64,000 nt of DNA, taken from NCBI RefSeq assembly GCF_963678225.1, contig NZ_OY782764.1:1803001-1867000 (forward strand), given 5' to 3'. Origin of the DNA: an uncultured Cohaesibacter sp. (GTDB taxonomy: Bacteria > Pseudomonadota > Alphaproteobacteria > Rhizobiales > Cohaesibacteraceae). Positions 34,334 to 44,600 of this stretch are shown piece by piece. Position 1 is the stretch's first letter; every line of letters starts with the position of its first letter. Under the pieces are notes generated by a model. It saw only the letters and a program-made list of their open reading frames with translations. It had not been told where the DNA came from and did not search any database. The translations under genes and the position numbers were made by a program.

Positions 34334-34987
34334 ATGTATGTAAAGATCTGTGGGCTATCGACGCCAGATGCGATCGCAACGGGCCTGCAATGTGGTGCCA
34401 ACTGGATTGGATTTGTTTTCTTTCCGAAAAGCCCGAGGCATGTGGATTATGGGAAAGCGAAGGAACTGGTGGGTTCGGTACGCGGCAAAGCGTCCATAGT
34501 AGCCCTCACTGTCAATGCGAGTGACGATGAGCTTGAGGCCATCGACCGGTCGATCGATCCCGATATCTGGCAATTGCACGGCACCGAGACACCCGAGCGT
34601 GTCTTAGAGATCAAGGCACGGTTCAAACGCCCTGTCATGAAAGCCCTGCCCATTCGGGATGAAGCAGATCTTGCGCCCATACCTGCCTATGAGGCTGTGT
34701 GCGACATCCTGCTGTTTGACGCCAAGCCACCCAAGGACATGAAGACAGATCTGCCCGGTGGCAACGGCATCACCTTTGACTGGCGCCTGATACAGAATCT
34801 CAAGCTCAAGAAACCATTCGTCCTGTCAGGGGGCCTTAACCCGGACAATGTCGCCGAGGCCATTCGCCTGACCCGCCCGCAAGGAGTTGATGTCTCCTCG
34901 GGCATTGAAAGCGCGCCGGGCGTTAAAGACCGGCAGAAAATCATGGATTTCGTTCATGCCGCCAAGGCCGCCGCTCAAGAGCTATAG
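34334..34987 (+). CDS. trpF: Phosphoribosylanthranilate isomerase
   Basis: TIM-barrel enzyme of 217 residues for the third step of tryptophan synthesis (Amadori rearrangement of PRA to CdRP). The N-terminal catalytic Cys is in '[14 protein letters not shown]', followed by '[12 protein letters not shown]', '[13 protein letters not shown]', '[12 protein letters not shown]', the catalytic Asp in 'LLFDAKPP' and the phosphate-binding '[16 protein letters not shown]' and '[10 protein letters not shown]'. ATG 34334 is the family start; an upstream in-frame ATG would add 20 residues. It heads the trpF-trpB-trpA run. Confidence 0.96.
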   Translation: MYVKICGLSTPDAIATGLQCGANWIGFVFFPKSPRHVDYGKAKELVGSVRGKASIVALTVNASDDELEAIDRSIDPDIWQLHGTETPERVLEIKARFKRPVMKALPIRDEADLAPIPAYEAVCDILLFDAKPPKDMKTDLPGGNGITFDWRLIQNLKLKKPFVLSGGLNPDNVAEAIRLTRPQGVDVSSGIESAPGVKDRQKIMDFVHAAKAAAQEL

Positions 34988-35031
34988 CGAATGCGGTCAG
35001 GCGTGGACAGCTTTTGAACAAGGAAGCACTA

Positions 35032-36264
35032 ATGACTGACCCGACCACTTTGCCCAACAGCGTCAGCCAGGGCCCCGATGATCGTGGCTTTTTTGGCATT
35101 TACGGGGGACGCTTTGTCTCAGAAACCTTGATGCCGCTCATTCTGGATTTGGACAAGGCCTATAACGAAGCCAAGGAAGACCCCGAATTCCACAAGGAAC
35201 TGGCCAAGCTGCATAAGGATTATGTCGGCCGCCAGAGCCCGCTCTATTTCGCCGAGCGCCTGACCGAGCATCTGGGTGGCGCGAAGATCTATCTCAAGCG
35301 CGAAGAGCTGAACCACACCGGCAGCCACAAGATCAACAATTGCCTTGGCCAGATTCTGCTGGCCAAACGCATGGGCAAGACCCGTATCATCGCCGAAACC
35401 GGCGCTGGCCAGCATGGCGTGGCAACGGCCACCGTCTGTGCTCGCTTCGGCTTCCCTTGTGAGGTCTATATGGGCGCAACGGATGTGGAGCGTCAGGCGC
35501 CGAACGTCTTCCGCATGAATCTGCTTGGTGGCGTGGTCCATCCCGTTACCGCAGGTGCGGGCACCCTCAAGGATGCCATGAATGAAGCCCTGCGCGACTG
35601 GGTCACCAACGTGGCTGACACCTATTACATCATCGGCACGGCAGCCGGCCCGCATCCATATCCCGCCATGGTGCGCGACTTCCAGTCGATCATTGGGCAG
35701 GAAACAAAAGAGCAGATGTTGGCCGCTGAAGGACGGCTGCCGGATATGCTTTGTGCCTGCCTTGGTGGCGGCTCCAACGCCATCGGCCTGTTCCATCCGT
35801 TCCTTGATGACGAAGACGTACAGATCGTCGGTGTCGAAGCGGCTGGCTACGGCCTTGATACCGATGAACATTGCGCCTCTCTGAATGCGGGCAAGCCCGG
35901 CGTTTTGCATGGCAACCGCACCTATCTGCTGCAGGATGACGATGGTCAGATTCTGGAAGGGCATTCCATTTCCGCCGGTCTGGACTATCCGGGCATCGGG
36001 CCGGAGCATTCCTTCCTCAGGGATAGCGGCCGGGTCGAGTATGTCTCGGCAACCGACACCGAAGCTCTTGAAGCCTTCCAGCTGCTCTGCCAGACAGAAG
36101 GGATCATTCCTGCTCTTGAGAGCTCTCACGCCATTGCCGAAGTCATCAAACGGGCTCCGACCATGGACAAAGACCAGATTATCGTCGTGAACCTGTCCGG
36201 TCGTGGCGACAAGGATGTCAACACCGTGAGCAAGTTTCTCGGCAAGGGATCCCTTGCGGAATAG
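35032..36264 (+). CDS. trpB: Tryptophan synthase beta chain
   Basis: PLP enzyme of 410 residues that condenses indole with serine. The PLP lysine lies in '[16 protein letters not shown]', the substrate loop '[19 protein letters not shown]' follows, and the phosphate-binding '[15 protein letters not shown]' and C-terminal '[14 protein letters not shown]' complete the set. ATG 35032 is used because AAGGA lies 7-8 bases upstream; a TTG at 35014 would add six residues. It sits 44 bases after trpF and 18 bases before trpA and works with TrpA as an alpha2beta2 complex. Confidence 0.97.
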   Translation: MTDPTTLPNSVSQGPDDRGFFGIYGGRFVSETLMPLILDLDKAYNEAKEDPEFHKELAKLHKDYVGRQSPLYFAERLTEHLGGAKIYLKREELNHTGSHKINNCLGQILLAKRMGKTRIIAETGAGQHGVATATVCARFGFPCEVYMGATDVERQAPNVFRMNLLGGVVHPVTAGAGTLKDAMNEALRDWVTNVADTYYIIGTAAGPHPYPAMVRDFQSIIGQETKEQMLAAEGRLPDMLCACLGGGSNAIGLFHPFLDDEDVQIVGVEAAGYGLDTDEHCASLNAGKPGVLHGNRTYLLQDDDGQILEGHSISAGLDYPGIGPEHSFLRDSGRVEYVSATDTEALEAFQLLCQTEGIIPALESSHAIAEVIKRAPTMDKDQIIVVNLSGRGDKDVNTVSKFLGKGSLAE

Positions 36265-36282
36265 GATGCAGGAGTAAGAGCA

Positions 36283-37113
36283 ATGGAAAAAACACGCATT
36301 GATACCCGCTTTGCTGCCTGCAAGGCCGAAAATCGCGCAGCCCTCGTTGGCTTCATCACCGCAGGTGACCCGGATTTGGATACCTCGCTGGAAATCTTCA
36401 AGGCTCTGCCCAAGGCTGGCGTTGATGTGATCGAACTGGGCATGCCTTTTTCCGATCCGATGGCCGAAGGGGTTCCCATCCAGCTGGCCACCCAGCGGGC
36501 GCTGGCCGGTGGTCACACCATGGCCAAGACCTTCGACATGGTGCGCGCATTCCGCAAGGAAGATAATGAAACCCCGATCATCCTGATGGGCTATTACAAT
36601 CCCATCTATGTGCGAGACCCGAAAGCCTTTGTCAAAGATGCAAAGGAAGCAGGCGTTGATGGCATGATCGTGGTTGATGTGCCGCCCGAGCATGACGATG
36701 AATTGTGCATTCCGGCTAGAGAGGCCGGGGTCAACTTTATCCGACTGGCAACCCCGACCACGGACGAAAAACGCCTGCCCAAGGTGCTCGAAAACACCTC
36801 TGGCTTCGTTTACTACGTCTCGGTGACCGGGATCACGGGCACAGGCGCACTGGATGCCGACAAGGTGGCCATCGCCGTCAAGAGCATCAAGGATCACACC
36901 AATCTGCCGGTCGCTGTCGGCTTTGGCGTGAAAACCCCCGAGCAGGCCGAAGCCATTGGGCGCAATGCTGATGGTGTGGTTGTTGGTTCCGTACTGGTCA
37001 ATGCCATCAAGGATAGCCTTGATGCTGACGGCAAGGCGACAGACAAGACTGTTTCTGCCGTAACCGATATCGTCAAGGGATTGGCAGACGGCTGCAAACG
37101 CGCCAAGGCCTAA
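36283..37113 (+). CDS. trpA: Tryptophan synthase alpha chain
   Basis: TIM-barrel subunit of 276 residues that cleaves indole-3-glycerol phosphate and passes indole to TrpB. The catalytic Glu is in '[18 protein letters not shown]' (the same box holds the second catalytic Asp), followed by '[37 protein letters not shown]', '[15 protein letters not shown]' and '[17 protein letters not shown]'. It is the last of the trpFBA run and is followed by a terminator at 37143. Confidence 0.97.
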   Translation: MEKTRIDTRFAACKAENRAALVGFITAGDPDLDTSLEIFKALPKAGVDVIELGMPFSDPMAEGVPIQLATQRALAGGHTMAKTFDMVRAFRKEDNETPIILMGYYNPIYVRDPKAFVKDAKEAGVDGMIVVDVPPEHDDELCIPAREAGVNFIRLATPTTDEKRLPKVLENTSGFVYYVSVTGITGTGALDADKVAIAVKSIKDHTNLPVAVGFGVKTPEQAEAIGRNADGVVVGSVLVNAIKDSLDADGKATDKTVSAVTDIVKGLADGCKRAKA

Positions 37114-37142
37114 GGTCTGGCACACTCAGAAGCAACATGAAG

Positions 37143-37166
37143 CCCCGGCTCTGTCCGGGGTTTTTT
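37143..37166 (+). terminator. Terminator after trpA
   Basis: Stem CCCCGG / CCGGGG with a 6-base loop and an immediate TTTTTT run, 30 bases past the trpA stop. Confidence 0.85.
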
Positions 37167-37493
37167 CATTGCGGAGTTCTCTGCTTCATTGTTGCCATAT
37201 CCTTGTTAAGGGTGAGGCAAAAAAAAGCTGTGCGTGACAAAATAGGGCGTGCCCTGACCACAATTGAGTGTTACTGCTGAGACCCCGACGCCTCCGGCCT
37301 GGACAAGATCACGAAAAGCATGGATTTTTGTTTCCGGGCGCAAGGGGCTGCGGCTCGTGTGGCAAGGCCTATACTAATATCGGGCCTTGAAACCATCAGA
37401 TTGCATCCCCAGCTGCAATACGGTAAGACAGGGGAGCAAATATGGGGTTTGCCCCGTCAAGACTGTTTTAAGGCTCAAGTCAGGAATTGGTTC

Positions 37494-38540
37494 GTGAACT
37501 GGATTAACACTGTCGTTCGACCGAAAATTCGTTCGTTTTTGAATCGCCGGGATGTCCCGGAAAACCTTTGGATCAAAGATCCGGTCACCGGTGAAATGGT
37601 GTTCCATCGGGATCTCGAAAACAACCAGTATGTTGTTCCCAATTCCAACTTCCATATGCGGCTCAACGCGTCCCAGCGCTTCCAGTATTTGTTCGACAAT
37701 GCGGACTATAGCCTTCTGGAAGCCCCTGAAGTGGTCGATGATCCGCTGAAATTCCGCGACATCAAACGCTATTCTGATCGTCTGAAGGAAGCTCGTTCCA
37801 AAACCGGCTATAAAGATGCTGTGCAAGTGGCGCAGGGCGACGTGGAAGGGCTGTTGCTGACCGCTGCCGTGCAGGATCCCAATTTCATGATTGGTACTCT
37901 GGGCATGGCCGCTGGCGAAGCGTTGATCAAGGGCATGATGAAGGCCGTGGAAGACAAAACGCCTTTCGTCCTCTTTTCCGCTTCCGGCGGCGCGCGCATG
38001 CAAGAGAGCATTCTGTCTCTGATGCAGATGCCGCGCGTAACCATTGCCGTTCAGGCGCTGCGCGAAGCTGGTCTGCCTTACATTGTCGTGTTGACTGACC
38101 CGACCACGGGCGGGGTAACCGCATCCTATGCCATGTTGGGTGATATCCATATTGCCGAGCCGGGGGCTCTTATTGGCTTTGCCGGTCAGCGTGTGATCGA
38201 GCAGACCATCCGCGAAAAGCTGCCCGAAGGGTTCCAGCGCGCCGAATATCTCAAGGATCATGGCATGGTGGACATGGTGGTCCATCGTCATGACCTCAAG
38301 AAGGTTATCGCGCGCCTTTGCCGCTTCTTCACCAATACCGATGTGCCAGAGAATCTTGGCGAAGAGCTGACATCCGAACAGGTCGCCATTGAAAAGGCCA
38401 TGGCTGATATTCCGGATGCCAATCCGGAAGGAAGCGCCGAAGCATCCCCTGAAGCCGCATCTGAAAAGACACCAGAAGACGGTGCCAGCGATGGGGAAAA
38501 GAAAGAAAAGGCAAAAGACACCGACAAGAAGGCTGATTGA
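37494..38540 (+). CDS. accD: Acetyl-CoA carboxylase carboxyltransferase subunit beta
   Basis: Beta subunit (348 residues) of the carboxyltransferase that makes malonyl-CoA. The crotonase-like core is clear: '[23 protein letters not shown]', '[41 protein letters not shown]' and '[21 protein letters not shown]'. The zinc-finger cysteines of E. coli AccD are absent: the matching region reads '[33 protein letters not shown]'. That loss is usual in Rhizobiales AccD. The C-terminus (about 295-348) is a Glu/Ala/Lys-rich tail. GTG 37494 matches the family start (V/M-N-W-I) with AGGA 8 bases upstream; an open frame extends to 37320 without support. Confidence 0.94.
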   Translation: MNWINTVVRPKIRSFLNRRDVPENLWIKDPVTGEMVFHRDLENNQYVVPNSNFHMRLNASQRFQYLFDNADYSLLEAPEVVDDPLKFRDIKRYSDRLKEARSKTGYKDAVQVAQGDVEGLLLTAAVQDPNFMIGTLGMAAGEALIKGMMKAVEDKTPFVLFSASGGARMQESILSLMQMPRVTIAVQALREAGLPYIVVLTDPTTGGVTASYAMLGDIHIAEPGALIGFAGQRVIEQTIREKLPEGFQRAEYLKDHGMVDMVVHRHDLKKVIARLCRFFTNTDVPENLGEELTSEQVAIEKAMADIPDANPEGSAEASPEAASEKTPEDGASDGEKKEKAKDTDKKAD

Positions 38541-38773
38541 TCCTTCTGATCCTTGCCTTTCGTGGCGGAGTGAGCGGGGCCGGAGGGCGTTCGCAAGTGA
38601 CTTGCCGACATATTATACCGGAGCATCCTGTTGTTGGAAAACGCGGGATGTTCTTGATTCTGGGCCACCGCTGCGTGGCCCGCTGTTTTTGAGGAATGAC
38701 AGCATGAATGAGCTGTTGGCACCAACGCCCGGTTCTCTTGCGGCTTCCCCGATCTGGATAGCGACATAAGATA

Positions 38774-40084
38774 ATGACCGAACAGACAGAAGCCATTCTG
38801 GAACGCCTCGTTGGCCTCCATCCCAAAAGCATTGATCTGGAGGTGGGGCGCATAGAACGGCTGTTGGCCAAGCTGGGTAATCCGCATCTTTCCTTGCCGC
38901 CAACCATCCATATCGCCGGAACCAACGGCAAAGGCTCGACCTCGGCTTTCCTGCGCGCGATGGCAGAAGCTGCGGGTAAGAAAGTGCATGTCTATACCTC
39001 GCCGCATTTGGTGCATTTTCGTGAACGCATCCGGCTGGCGGGCACGCTGGTTTCCGACGAAATTCTGATCGATGCTCTGCGCCGCTGCGAAAAAGCCAAC
39101 GATGGCGAGCCGATCACCTTTTTCGAGATCACAACCACGGCTGCTTTTCTTCTTTTCTCTGAGCATCCTGCCGATCTGTTGATCCTGGAAGTGGGCCTTG
39201 GTGGCCGCTTTGATGCGACCAACGTTATCAAGGATGCGTTGGCGACCGTGATTACACCGATCGCTCATGACCATGAAGGCTTTTTCGGTACCGAGATTTC
39301 CCGCATCGCGTGGGAAAAGGCGGGGATCATGAAAAAGGGTATTCCGTCTATCTGGGCGCAGCAAGAAGACGAGGTGCGGTCTGTTCTGGAAGCCGAGGCA
39401 GCCAAGGTTGGCGCTCAGCCACTTTCCATTGGCGGACAGGACTGGATGAGTTTTGAAGAGCATGGCAGCCTGATTTTTCAGGGGGAGAGCGGTCTGCTGG
39501 ATCTGCCTATGCCGCGCCTTGGTGGGCGCCATCAGCTCTCCAATGCCGGAACCGCGATTGCCACAGTCCGTCAGGTGTTGCCAGAAATAACCGATGAGCA
39601 AATCGCCAAGGGGCTAACCTCGGTTGACTGGCCAGCACGTCTGCAACGGCTGACCTCGGGACATTTGTTCGATCAATTGCCTAAAGGGTCCGAGCTTTGG
39701 CTTGATGGTGGCCATAATCCTCATGCCGGTCTGGCGGTGGCGTCCGCCTTTGCGGATCTGGAAGAAAAGGCCCCGCGTTCTCTGCATATGGTTGTGGGCA
39801 TGCTCAACACCAAAGATCCTGCAGGCTATTTTGCGCCTTTCAAAGGCTTGGCCAAAGATATCATAACAGTGCCTATCGAGGGCAATGATGCGGCGCTTGA
39901 TCCTGTTGATCTGGCCCAGATCGCTCAGCAAGCAGGTATTCCCGCGTCGGCGGCAGGATCAGTTGAAGAGGCCTTCAAGCGGCTTACTCTGATGAATATG
40001 AAACCGGCACCCCGTATTCTGGTCTCCGGTTCGCTCTATCTGGCAGGCAATATTCTCAAGACCAACGGTACATTGCCACAATAA
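38774..40084 (+). CDS. folC: Folylpolyglutamate synthase / dihydrofolate synthase
   Basis: Bifunctional folate enzyme of 436 residues that adds glutamate to dihydropteroate and to folates. The ATP-binding loop is 'IAGTNGKGSTSAFLRAM' (about 51-67), followed by 'TSPHLVHFRERIRL', 'FFEITTTAAFLLF', 'LEVGLGGRFDATNVI', 'ITPIAHDHEGFFG' and the C-terminal 'LDGGHNPHAGLAVASAF'. It lies 233 bases after accD, an order (accD-folC) common in proteobacteria. A long hairpin around 40116-40163 may end its transcript. Confidence 0.95.
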   Translation: MTEQTEAILERLVGLHPKSIDLEVGRIERLLAKLGNPHLSLPPTIHIAGTNGKGSTSAFLRAMAEAAGKKVHVYTSPHLVHFRERIRLAGTLVSDEILIDALRRCEKANDGEPITFFEITTTAAFLLFSEHPADLLILEVGLGGRFDATNVIKDALATVITPIAHDHEGFFGTEISRIAWEKAGIMKKGIPSIWAQQEDEVRSVLEAEAAKVGAQPLSIGGQDWMSFEEHGSLIFQGESGLLDLPMPRLGGRHQLSNAGTAIATVRQVLPEITDEQIAKGLTSVDWPARLQRLTSGHLFDQLPKGSELWLDGGHNPHAGLAVASAFADLEEKAPRSLHMVVGMLNTKDPAGYFAPFKGLAKDIITVPIEGNDAALDPVDLAQIAQQAGIPASAAGSVEEAFKRLTLMNMKPAPRILVSGSLYLAGNILKTNGTLPQ

Positions 40085-40547
40085 CAATGACATTTTGCGC
40101 TGCAGTCTTGCTACGGCAGGGGCTGTTTGGGGCGCCCGGAGCTTTCCGGGCCAGCCTGTTGCCTTTCTGCGTGCCTTGGTCCCGCTGTTGATGCCAAATT
40201 TCTGAAACTTCCGGCAAAGTGGCTGCGTGTCGGCGCGATGAGCGGTGAATTTAAATCGATATAAATAGTGCTTTGAAGGCTGGTCGAGGGCAAAAATGGT
40301 CCCTTTTGTCTATCGCAAAGGGATATTTTGCACCGACACCATCGATTTTTCCCTCCAACTAGCCTTGCATTCTATGCAAAGGAATTAAGCGGTGGAAACT
40401 ACATACGCCCTTAGTCGTAAAGAGTGGTGTTTTTAAGGTATTGAAATATATAGATAATTATTTACATAGAATTTTGATATATCAATAATGCATAGCTAAA
40501 TTTTGAGATGATATTGAATTGCATGGTCGTCAAGACAGCTATGCAAA
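40085..40547. other. Intergenic region between folC and the DUF1127 gene
   Basis: No gene is seen. A GC-rich imperfect hairpin (40116-40163, core GCCCGGA / TTCCGGGC) and a second one (TCCCTTT / AAAGGGA at 40300-40323 followed by TATTTTG) may be folC terminators. From about 40380 to 40530 the sequence is markedly AT-rich, unlike the rest of the core, which suits a regulated promoter. Confidence 0.4.
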
Positions 40548-40577
40548 CTTGGGGGGTGAAAAAATCGAAGCCATGTT
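40548..40577 (+). promoter_or_regulatory. Candidate heat-shock-type (RpoH) promoter for DUF1127 and the small RNAs
   Basis: CTTG at 40548-40551 and CCATGTT at 40571-40577, 19 bases apart, resemble the alphaproteobacterial RpoH pattern (CTTG, about 17-18 bases, then C-Y-T/A-T). It lies about 115 bases before the DUF1127 start. A sigma-70-like alternative is the TATACATAAT stretch just downstream. In Rhodobacter the equivalent DUF1127-CcsR locus is stress-induced from an RpoH-type promoter; here the match is by eye and imperfect. Confidence 0.35.
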
Positions 40578-40690
40578 CTATATACATAATCAAGAAAGCG
40601 ATGAGGAACTTTAAAACGAGTTACAACTCAGACGCTTTCGAAAAAAGCAGTTGAACCCCTAATGCCACATAGCAACAAAGGATGACGACA

Positions 40691-40846
40691 ATGATGAATA
40701 CTGTTGTGAAGAACTACCGTCAGTGGCGCAACTACCGTGACACTGTTGAAGAACTGAACCGTTTGAGCACCCGCGATCTTAACGACCTGGGCATCTCCCG
40801 TTCAGACATCAGCGACATTGCACGCGAAGCTGCTACTGCAAAATAA
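40691..40846 (+). CDS. DUF1127 small protein
   Basis: Small basic protein of 51 residues (two adjacent ATGs, the second at 40694), with AAAGGA about 9 bases upstream. The sequence has the DUF1127/YjiS signature: aromatic-basic helix 'NYRQWRNYRDTVEELNRLS' followed by 'TRDLNDLGISRSDI', in which R-x-L-x-D-(L/I)-G-(I/L)-x-R is the family core. Arg-rich DUF1127 proteins in alphaproteobacteria bind RNA or affect sRNA maturation and phosphate or carbon metabolism. The Rhodobacter homologue upstream of the CcsR RNAs is a well-studied example. Here three CCTCCTCCC hairpins follow within 170 bases, so the protein and RNAs are very likely one transcript. Confidence 0.88.
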   Translation: MMNTVVKNYRQWRNYRDTVEELNRLSTRDLNDLGISRSDISDIAREAATAK

Positions 40847-40852
40847 AAAAGT

Positions 40853-40884
40853 CTTTCGCTGACGATCAAAAGTCCAAGCGAAAG
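40853..40884 (+). other. Intercistronic hairpin between DUF1127 and the first CCTCCTCCC hairpin
   Basis: Perfect 8-bp stem CTTTCGCT / AGCGAAAG with a 16-base loop, beginning 7 bases after the DUF1127 stop. It lacks a T-tract, so it should not end transcription. It may protect the mRNA 3' end or mark a processing boundary before the small RNAs. Confidence 0.5.
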
Positions 40885-40904
40885 CCACGAGTTTCTTAAG
40901 AATT

Positions 40905-40930
40905 CAGGCTTTACCTCCTCCCAAAGCCTG
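40905..40930 (+). ncRNA. CCTCCTCCC-loop hairpin 1 (cuckoo/CcsR-like)
   Basis: Perfect 8-bp stem CAGGCTTT / AAAGCCTG enclosing the loop ACCTCCTCCC. The CCUCCUCCC loop mimics the anti-Shine-Dalgarno end of 16S rRNA and defines the alphaproteobacterial cuckoo RNA family, to which Rhodobacter CcsR1-4 belong. Position right behind a DUF1127 gene is the known arrangement. Whether hairpins 1-3 form one RNA or are processed apart by RNase E cannot be told from sequence. Confidence 0.8.
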
Positions 40931-40934
40931 ATCC

Positions 40935-40966
40935 GATCCAAAACTTCCTCCTCCCGGTTTTGGATC
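40935..40966 (+). ncRNA. CCTCCTCCC-loop hairpin 2 (cuckoo/CcsR-like)
   Basis: Perfect 10-bp stem GATCCAAAAC / GTTTTGGATC with the loop containing CCTCCTCCC at 40947-40955. It begins 4 bases after hairpin 1 ends. The stem sequence differs completely from hairpins 1 and 3 while the loop is identical, so selection acts on the loop and on base pairing only, a hallmark of a structured RNA. Confidence 0.8.
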
Positions 40967-40975
40967 CTCCAACGA

Positions 40976-41013
40976 AGCCCACCGGACCTCCTCCCCCGGT
41001 GGGCTTTCGTTTG
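40976..41013 (+). ncRNA. CCTCCTCCC-loop hairpin 3, doubling as terminator
   Basis: Perfect 10-bp stem AGCCCACCGG / CCGGTGGGCT with loop ACCTCCTCCC, followed by TTCGTTTG. GC-rich stem plus T-rich tail makes it a plausible Rho-independent terminator for the whole DUF1127-RNA transcript. As in cuckoo RNAs, the last hairpin carries the conserved loop too. Confidence 0.8.
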
Positions 41014-41107
41014 TCTGCCCTCCTGTTTTCCGGTCTATTTCGCACTGACCAGCGCTCATGCGCGCGGATCTCCATCTTTGCTCTCAGGCAAAACCTGAAA
41101 AAAGGCA

Positions 41108-41142
41108 AAAAGAAAACCCGACCAGAGCTGCTGACCGAGTTT
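41108..41142 (-). terminator. Probable terminator after trxA
   Basis: On the minus strand ACTCGGTC pairs with GGTCGGGT (three G-U wobbles, 9-base loop) and is followed by TTTTCTTTTTG. It lies 28 bases past the trxA stop. The stem is weak but the T-tract is good. Confidence 0.5.
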
Positions 41143-41169
41143 TGCTATGTCTTAATTGTGCCGAAGCGA

Positions 41170-41487
41170 TCAGGCGCCGGTTTCGATCCATTTGACCAGA
41201 TCGGTTTTCGGTGCTGCGCCCACTTTCATGGCAACGGCTTCACCGCCCTTGAAGAGCAGGAGCGTTGGAATGGAGCGCACGCCATACTGAGCGGCCGTAT
41301 TCGGGTTTTCGTCAACATTGACCTTGACGATTTTGACGCTGTCGGCTTTTTCCTTGGAGATTTCATCCAGAATAGGCGCAATCATTTTGCACGGACCACA
41401 CCATTCTGCCCAGAAATCGACTACAACAGGAACATCGCCCTGGACGTCCTGAGTGAAGGTTGCATCGGTAGCATTTACGATAGCCAT
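41170..41487 (-). CDS. trxA: Thioredoxin
   Basis: Cytoplasmic redox protein of 105 residues. The active site W-C-G-P-C lies in '[24 protein letters not shown]' (Cys about 31 and 34), with '[28 protein letters not shown]' holding the cis-Pro. ATG 41487 is the family start with AGAGGC about 6 bases upstream; the frame is open for 25 more codons without support. It ends the leftward murU-addB-addA-trxA gene order that is common in Rhizobiales, 130 bases after addA. Confidence 0.97.
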   Translation of the reverse strand: MAIVNATDATFTQDVQGDVPVVVDFWAEWCGPCKMIAPILDEISKEKADSVKIVKVNVDENPNTAAQYGVRSIPTLLLFKGGEAVAMKVGAAPKTDLVKWIETGA

Positions 41488-41616
41488 AGCTTGCCTCTTT
41501 TCAATGCGCCCCTCCGAACTCCACAAGTGAACGGATCCGGGCTGGTTTCTATCAATATTCATTGATAAATGAATATTGTTCTGTTGCCCTGAAGGTAGGT
41601 ATTCCCCTTTCCCTCG

Positions 41617-44600
41617 TCAAGGAGCAATAGGTCGATTGACGCCAATCTCATCGAGCGCAGATTGCCGCAGAGCCTCTGGAACCGCCATTATGCTAGGCTC
41701 GGCGGTCCACAGCAATAGGGTTTCAACAGTCTTGCCCGGATAAAGCGGCGCCAATAGGCGGGCATAAAGAGCCATCTGCGTCCGGTAGGCGAGGGGGGCT
41801 TCCTCTGGCGACTGGGGGACAAGACGATTCGTCTTATAGTCCACGATGGTGACGGAGTGTTTACCCACTAAGAGCCGGTCGATCTGCCCAGATACAGTAT
41901 GTTCCTCGCCATGAATGGTGACCATGCCTGCAATCGAGACCTCGGCAAGGCCCTGTGGGCTGAACAGGGCAGCAAGTTCAGGGCGTGACAACAGCTGCAA
42001 AACCTCTTCCAGAATAGCCTTGCAGCTCTGCAAGGACATATCCTTGGCGACATGAGAAAGATAGGCAAGGCCTGCCTTTTGTCTTTCTGATTCAGAGACT
42101 TGCGGCAGATGCTCGATCAATGCATGGATGACGGTGCCTCGCCTGCGCGGCTCCCAGTCATGCACCAGACTGCGGCTTGGACCACTGGCTACAAGCTGCA
42201 TGGCACCCTGATCTCCTTCGATTTTTTCTGCGGCCTTCGAGGGCTGCAAGAAGGCCATCGGGCTGGGCGGTTTGCTCGCTGGCTGCGTAATCCATGCGGG
42301 CAGATCAGGCGCCTCCTTCCCGCCGGAAAGAGGCTTGGGATTGTCTACTGGCCGCTCCTGGAACCGTCCTTCCAGATGCCAACGATGGATGGGATCGCCG
42401 GTCACCGGATGGGGCACTTCTTCGAGATGATCAGAGAGAGCCCGTCGCGCCACTTCATACCAGCAATTCTCCGCTGGCCCGCGCACGCCTGCAAAACCGC
42501 AAAGATAAAGCCGATCCTCCGCGCGGGTCATGCCCACATAGAGCAGGCGCAAATATTCTTCCTCGGATTCCGCATCGAGTTTGCCAAGGCTTGAGGCAAC
42601 GGGGGAGGGCTGGTTGGCTGCCGGTGCTTTCCATGCCATCATGGCAGGGCCTCCGTCAGCCGCTTCCAGCTCCACCAGATGTGGATGATGGCTGGCGCTG
42701 GCGGGCTTGCCGGTGCCATCCACCAAAAACACGATGGGCGCTTCGAGCCCCTTGGACCCATGCACCGTCATCACGCGGATCTGTCCTTCGGCAGCGCCCA
42801 TATCGCGTTTGATTTCCGCACCGCCTTGCCGCATGGAGGCAAGAAAAGCCTGAAGGTTCGGTGTCTGCTTTTTCTCGAAATCCAGAGCGCGAGACAACAG
42901 CTCGTCAATCACCTCGTCAGCCTCTGGCCCAAGGCGTTCGATAAAGGCGCGGCGCTTGCCCTCCGGTCCCAGAATCTGGGCGAAGAAATCAAATGGAGGC
43001 TGAAAATCCACCTGCCCTTGCCAGCGGCTGAGATGGGCGAAAATCTCGACGAAATCCGCGTCTTGTGGTGCGGTACTATCAGCACGTTTTCGCAAACAAT
43101 CCCAAAGGCTTGTATGGCGTCCCCCCGGTTCGTAGGCTAGGTCGAACAAGCGCTCTTCCGATAAGCCGAAAAGAGGGCTGCGCAGCACGGCGGCAAGCGA
43201 AAGATCATCTTCGGGCAATAGCATCACGTCGCCCAGCGCCAGCAGATCCTGCACTGCGATATGATCGAGCAGAGCAAGGCGGTCTGCCCCTGCCACGGGC
43301 AAGCCGGCCTCCTTGAGAGCCCTGTTGACGGCGGTGACAAAAGCCCCGCGCTTGCGCACCAGAATAAGAACGTCTCCGGCTGAAATCTTGCGTCCGTTGC
43401 CTTCCAGATGTTGCCCGCTCTCCAGCCAATGGTGAATGGTCTTGGCGATGTCCTGTGCCAGCCTTACCTGTGGGTCAGCTTCGCCCTGTGCGTCCAGCGG
43501 CTTGGCCCAGTCCTCATCCATCTCCTGCTCGATCGGCTCATGCAGTGGCCAGATTTCAACAAGACCGGGATCACGTCCGCGGATCGGCTCATGATCGGTC
43601 CGTTCCTTGTCTGAAGAGAGTGCTTCGTAGGTGGCTGCGCTGGAAAAGACCTGATCGACCGATTTGAGCACATGGGGGGTCGAGCGGAAGGAGAGCCGTA
43701 ATTTGATATCATGGAAAGGTTTGTCCGCCGCCTTTGCTCTTGTGCGGAAGAAATCGCGCATATAGGCGAACCATTTCGGTTCGGCTCCCTGAAAGGAATA
43801 GATGGACTGCTTTTCATCGCCCACCGCAAAGACGGTCCGGTTGACCTCGCGGGCGCTGTCTCCTGAAAAGAATTCTTCCCCCAGCCGCTGGATGATCTCC
43901 CACTGATAGGGGTTGGTGTCCTGTGCCTCGTCCACCAGAATATGGTCAATGCCCTGATCGAGCTTGTAATGCACCCATGCAGCCGCCCGCACCGGACGCA
44001 GCATCTGAGCGGCCTTCATGATCAGGTCTTCAAAATCCATCAGTCCACGCACCGCCTTGGCGCGTTGATAATAGCCAATCACCCCTTCGGCAAGGGTGAA
44101 AAGCGCCCGACTGACTTCCAGCGTGATGAGGGCATTGCGTTTGTCAAACAGGGCATCCAGCCGCATCTGTTCGCGCTCGATGGCGTCGGCAAGGCCGAGA
44201 TCGCCTTCCAGCATCTTTTTCGACGCGGTGTAGGAGAGGGACTTGGCCGCACCATCCTTCTTGCGAAACAGTTCAAGCCAGAGCCGTGTCTGCTCACTGA
44301 GCGGCGGGCGGGCGAGAAGACCCCGCATAAGGGACGCCTGCGCCTTGTCCCGTTTGCCACCGGTCTCGAACAGGGGCGCCAACTCGCCAAGATAAGAGGC
44401 AGGGAAAAATGGACCGAACGGGATATCCGCTTCCAGCGCTTCGATGCTGTCCGTTCCGGAAAGCCCCAACGTTCGGGCGAGATTGGCAACCGCTGCGTCA
44501 AGCCCGGTTGATCCGGCACCCGCTTCGGAGCTTTCGCCCCCTTCCATGAAGCGGCCAAATCCTTCCCGGTCATAGACCAGAGAAATGAGCGCATTCTGGA

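Noticed and set aside
35119-37125. 668-codon open frame antisense to trpB and trpA
   Set aside because: trpA and trpB are certain; the long antisense frame is a side effect of their codon bias.
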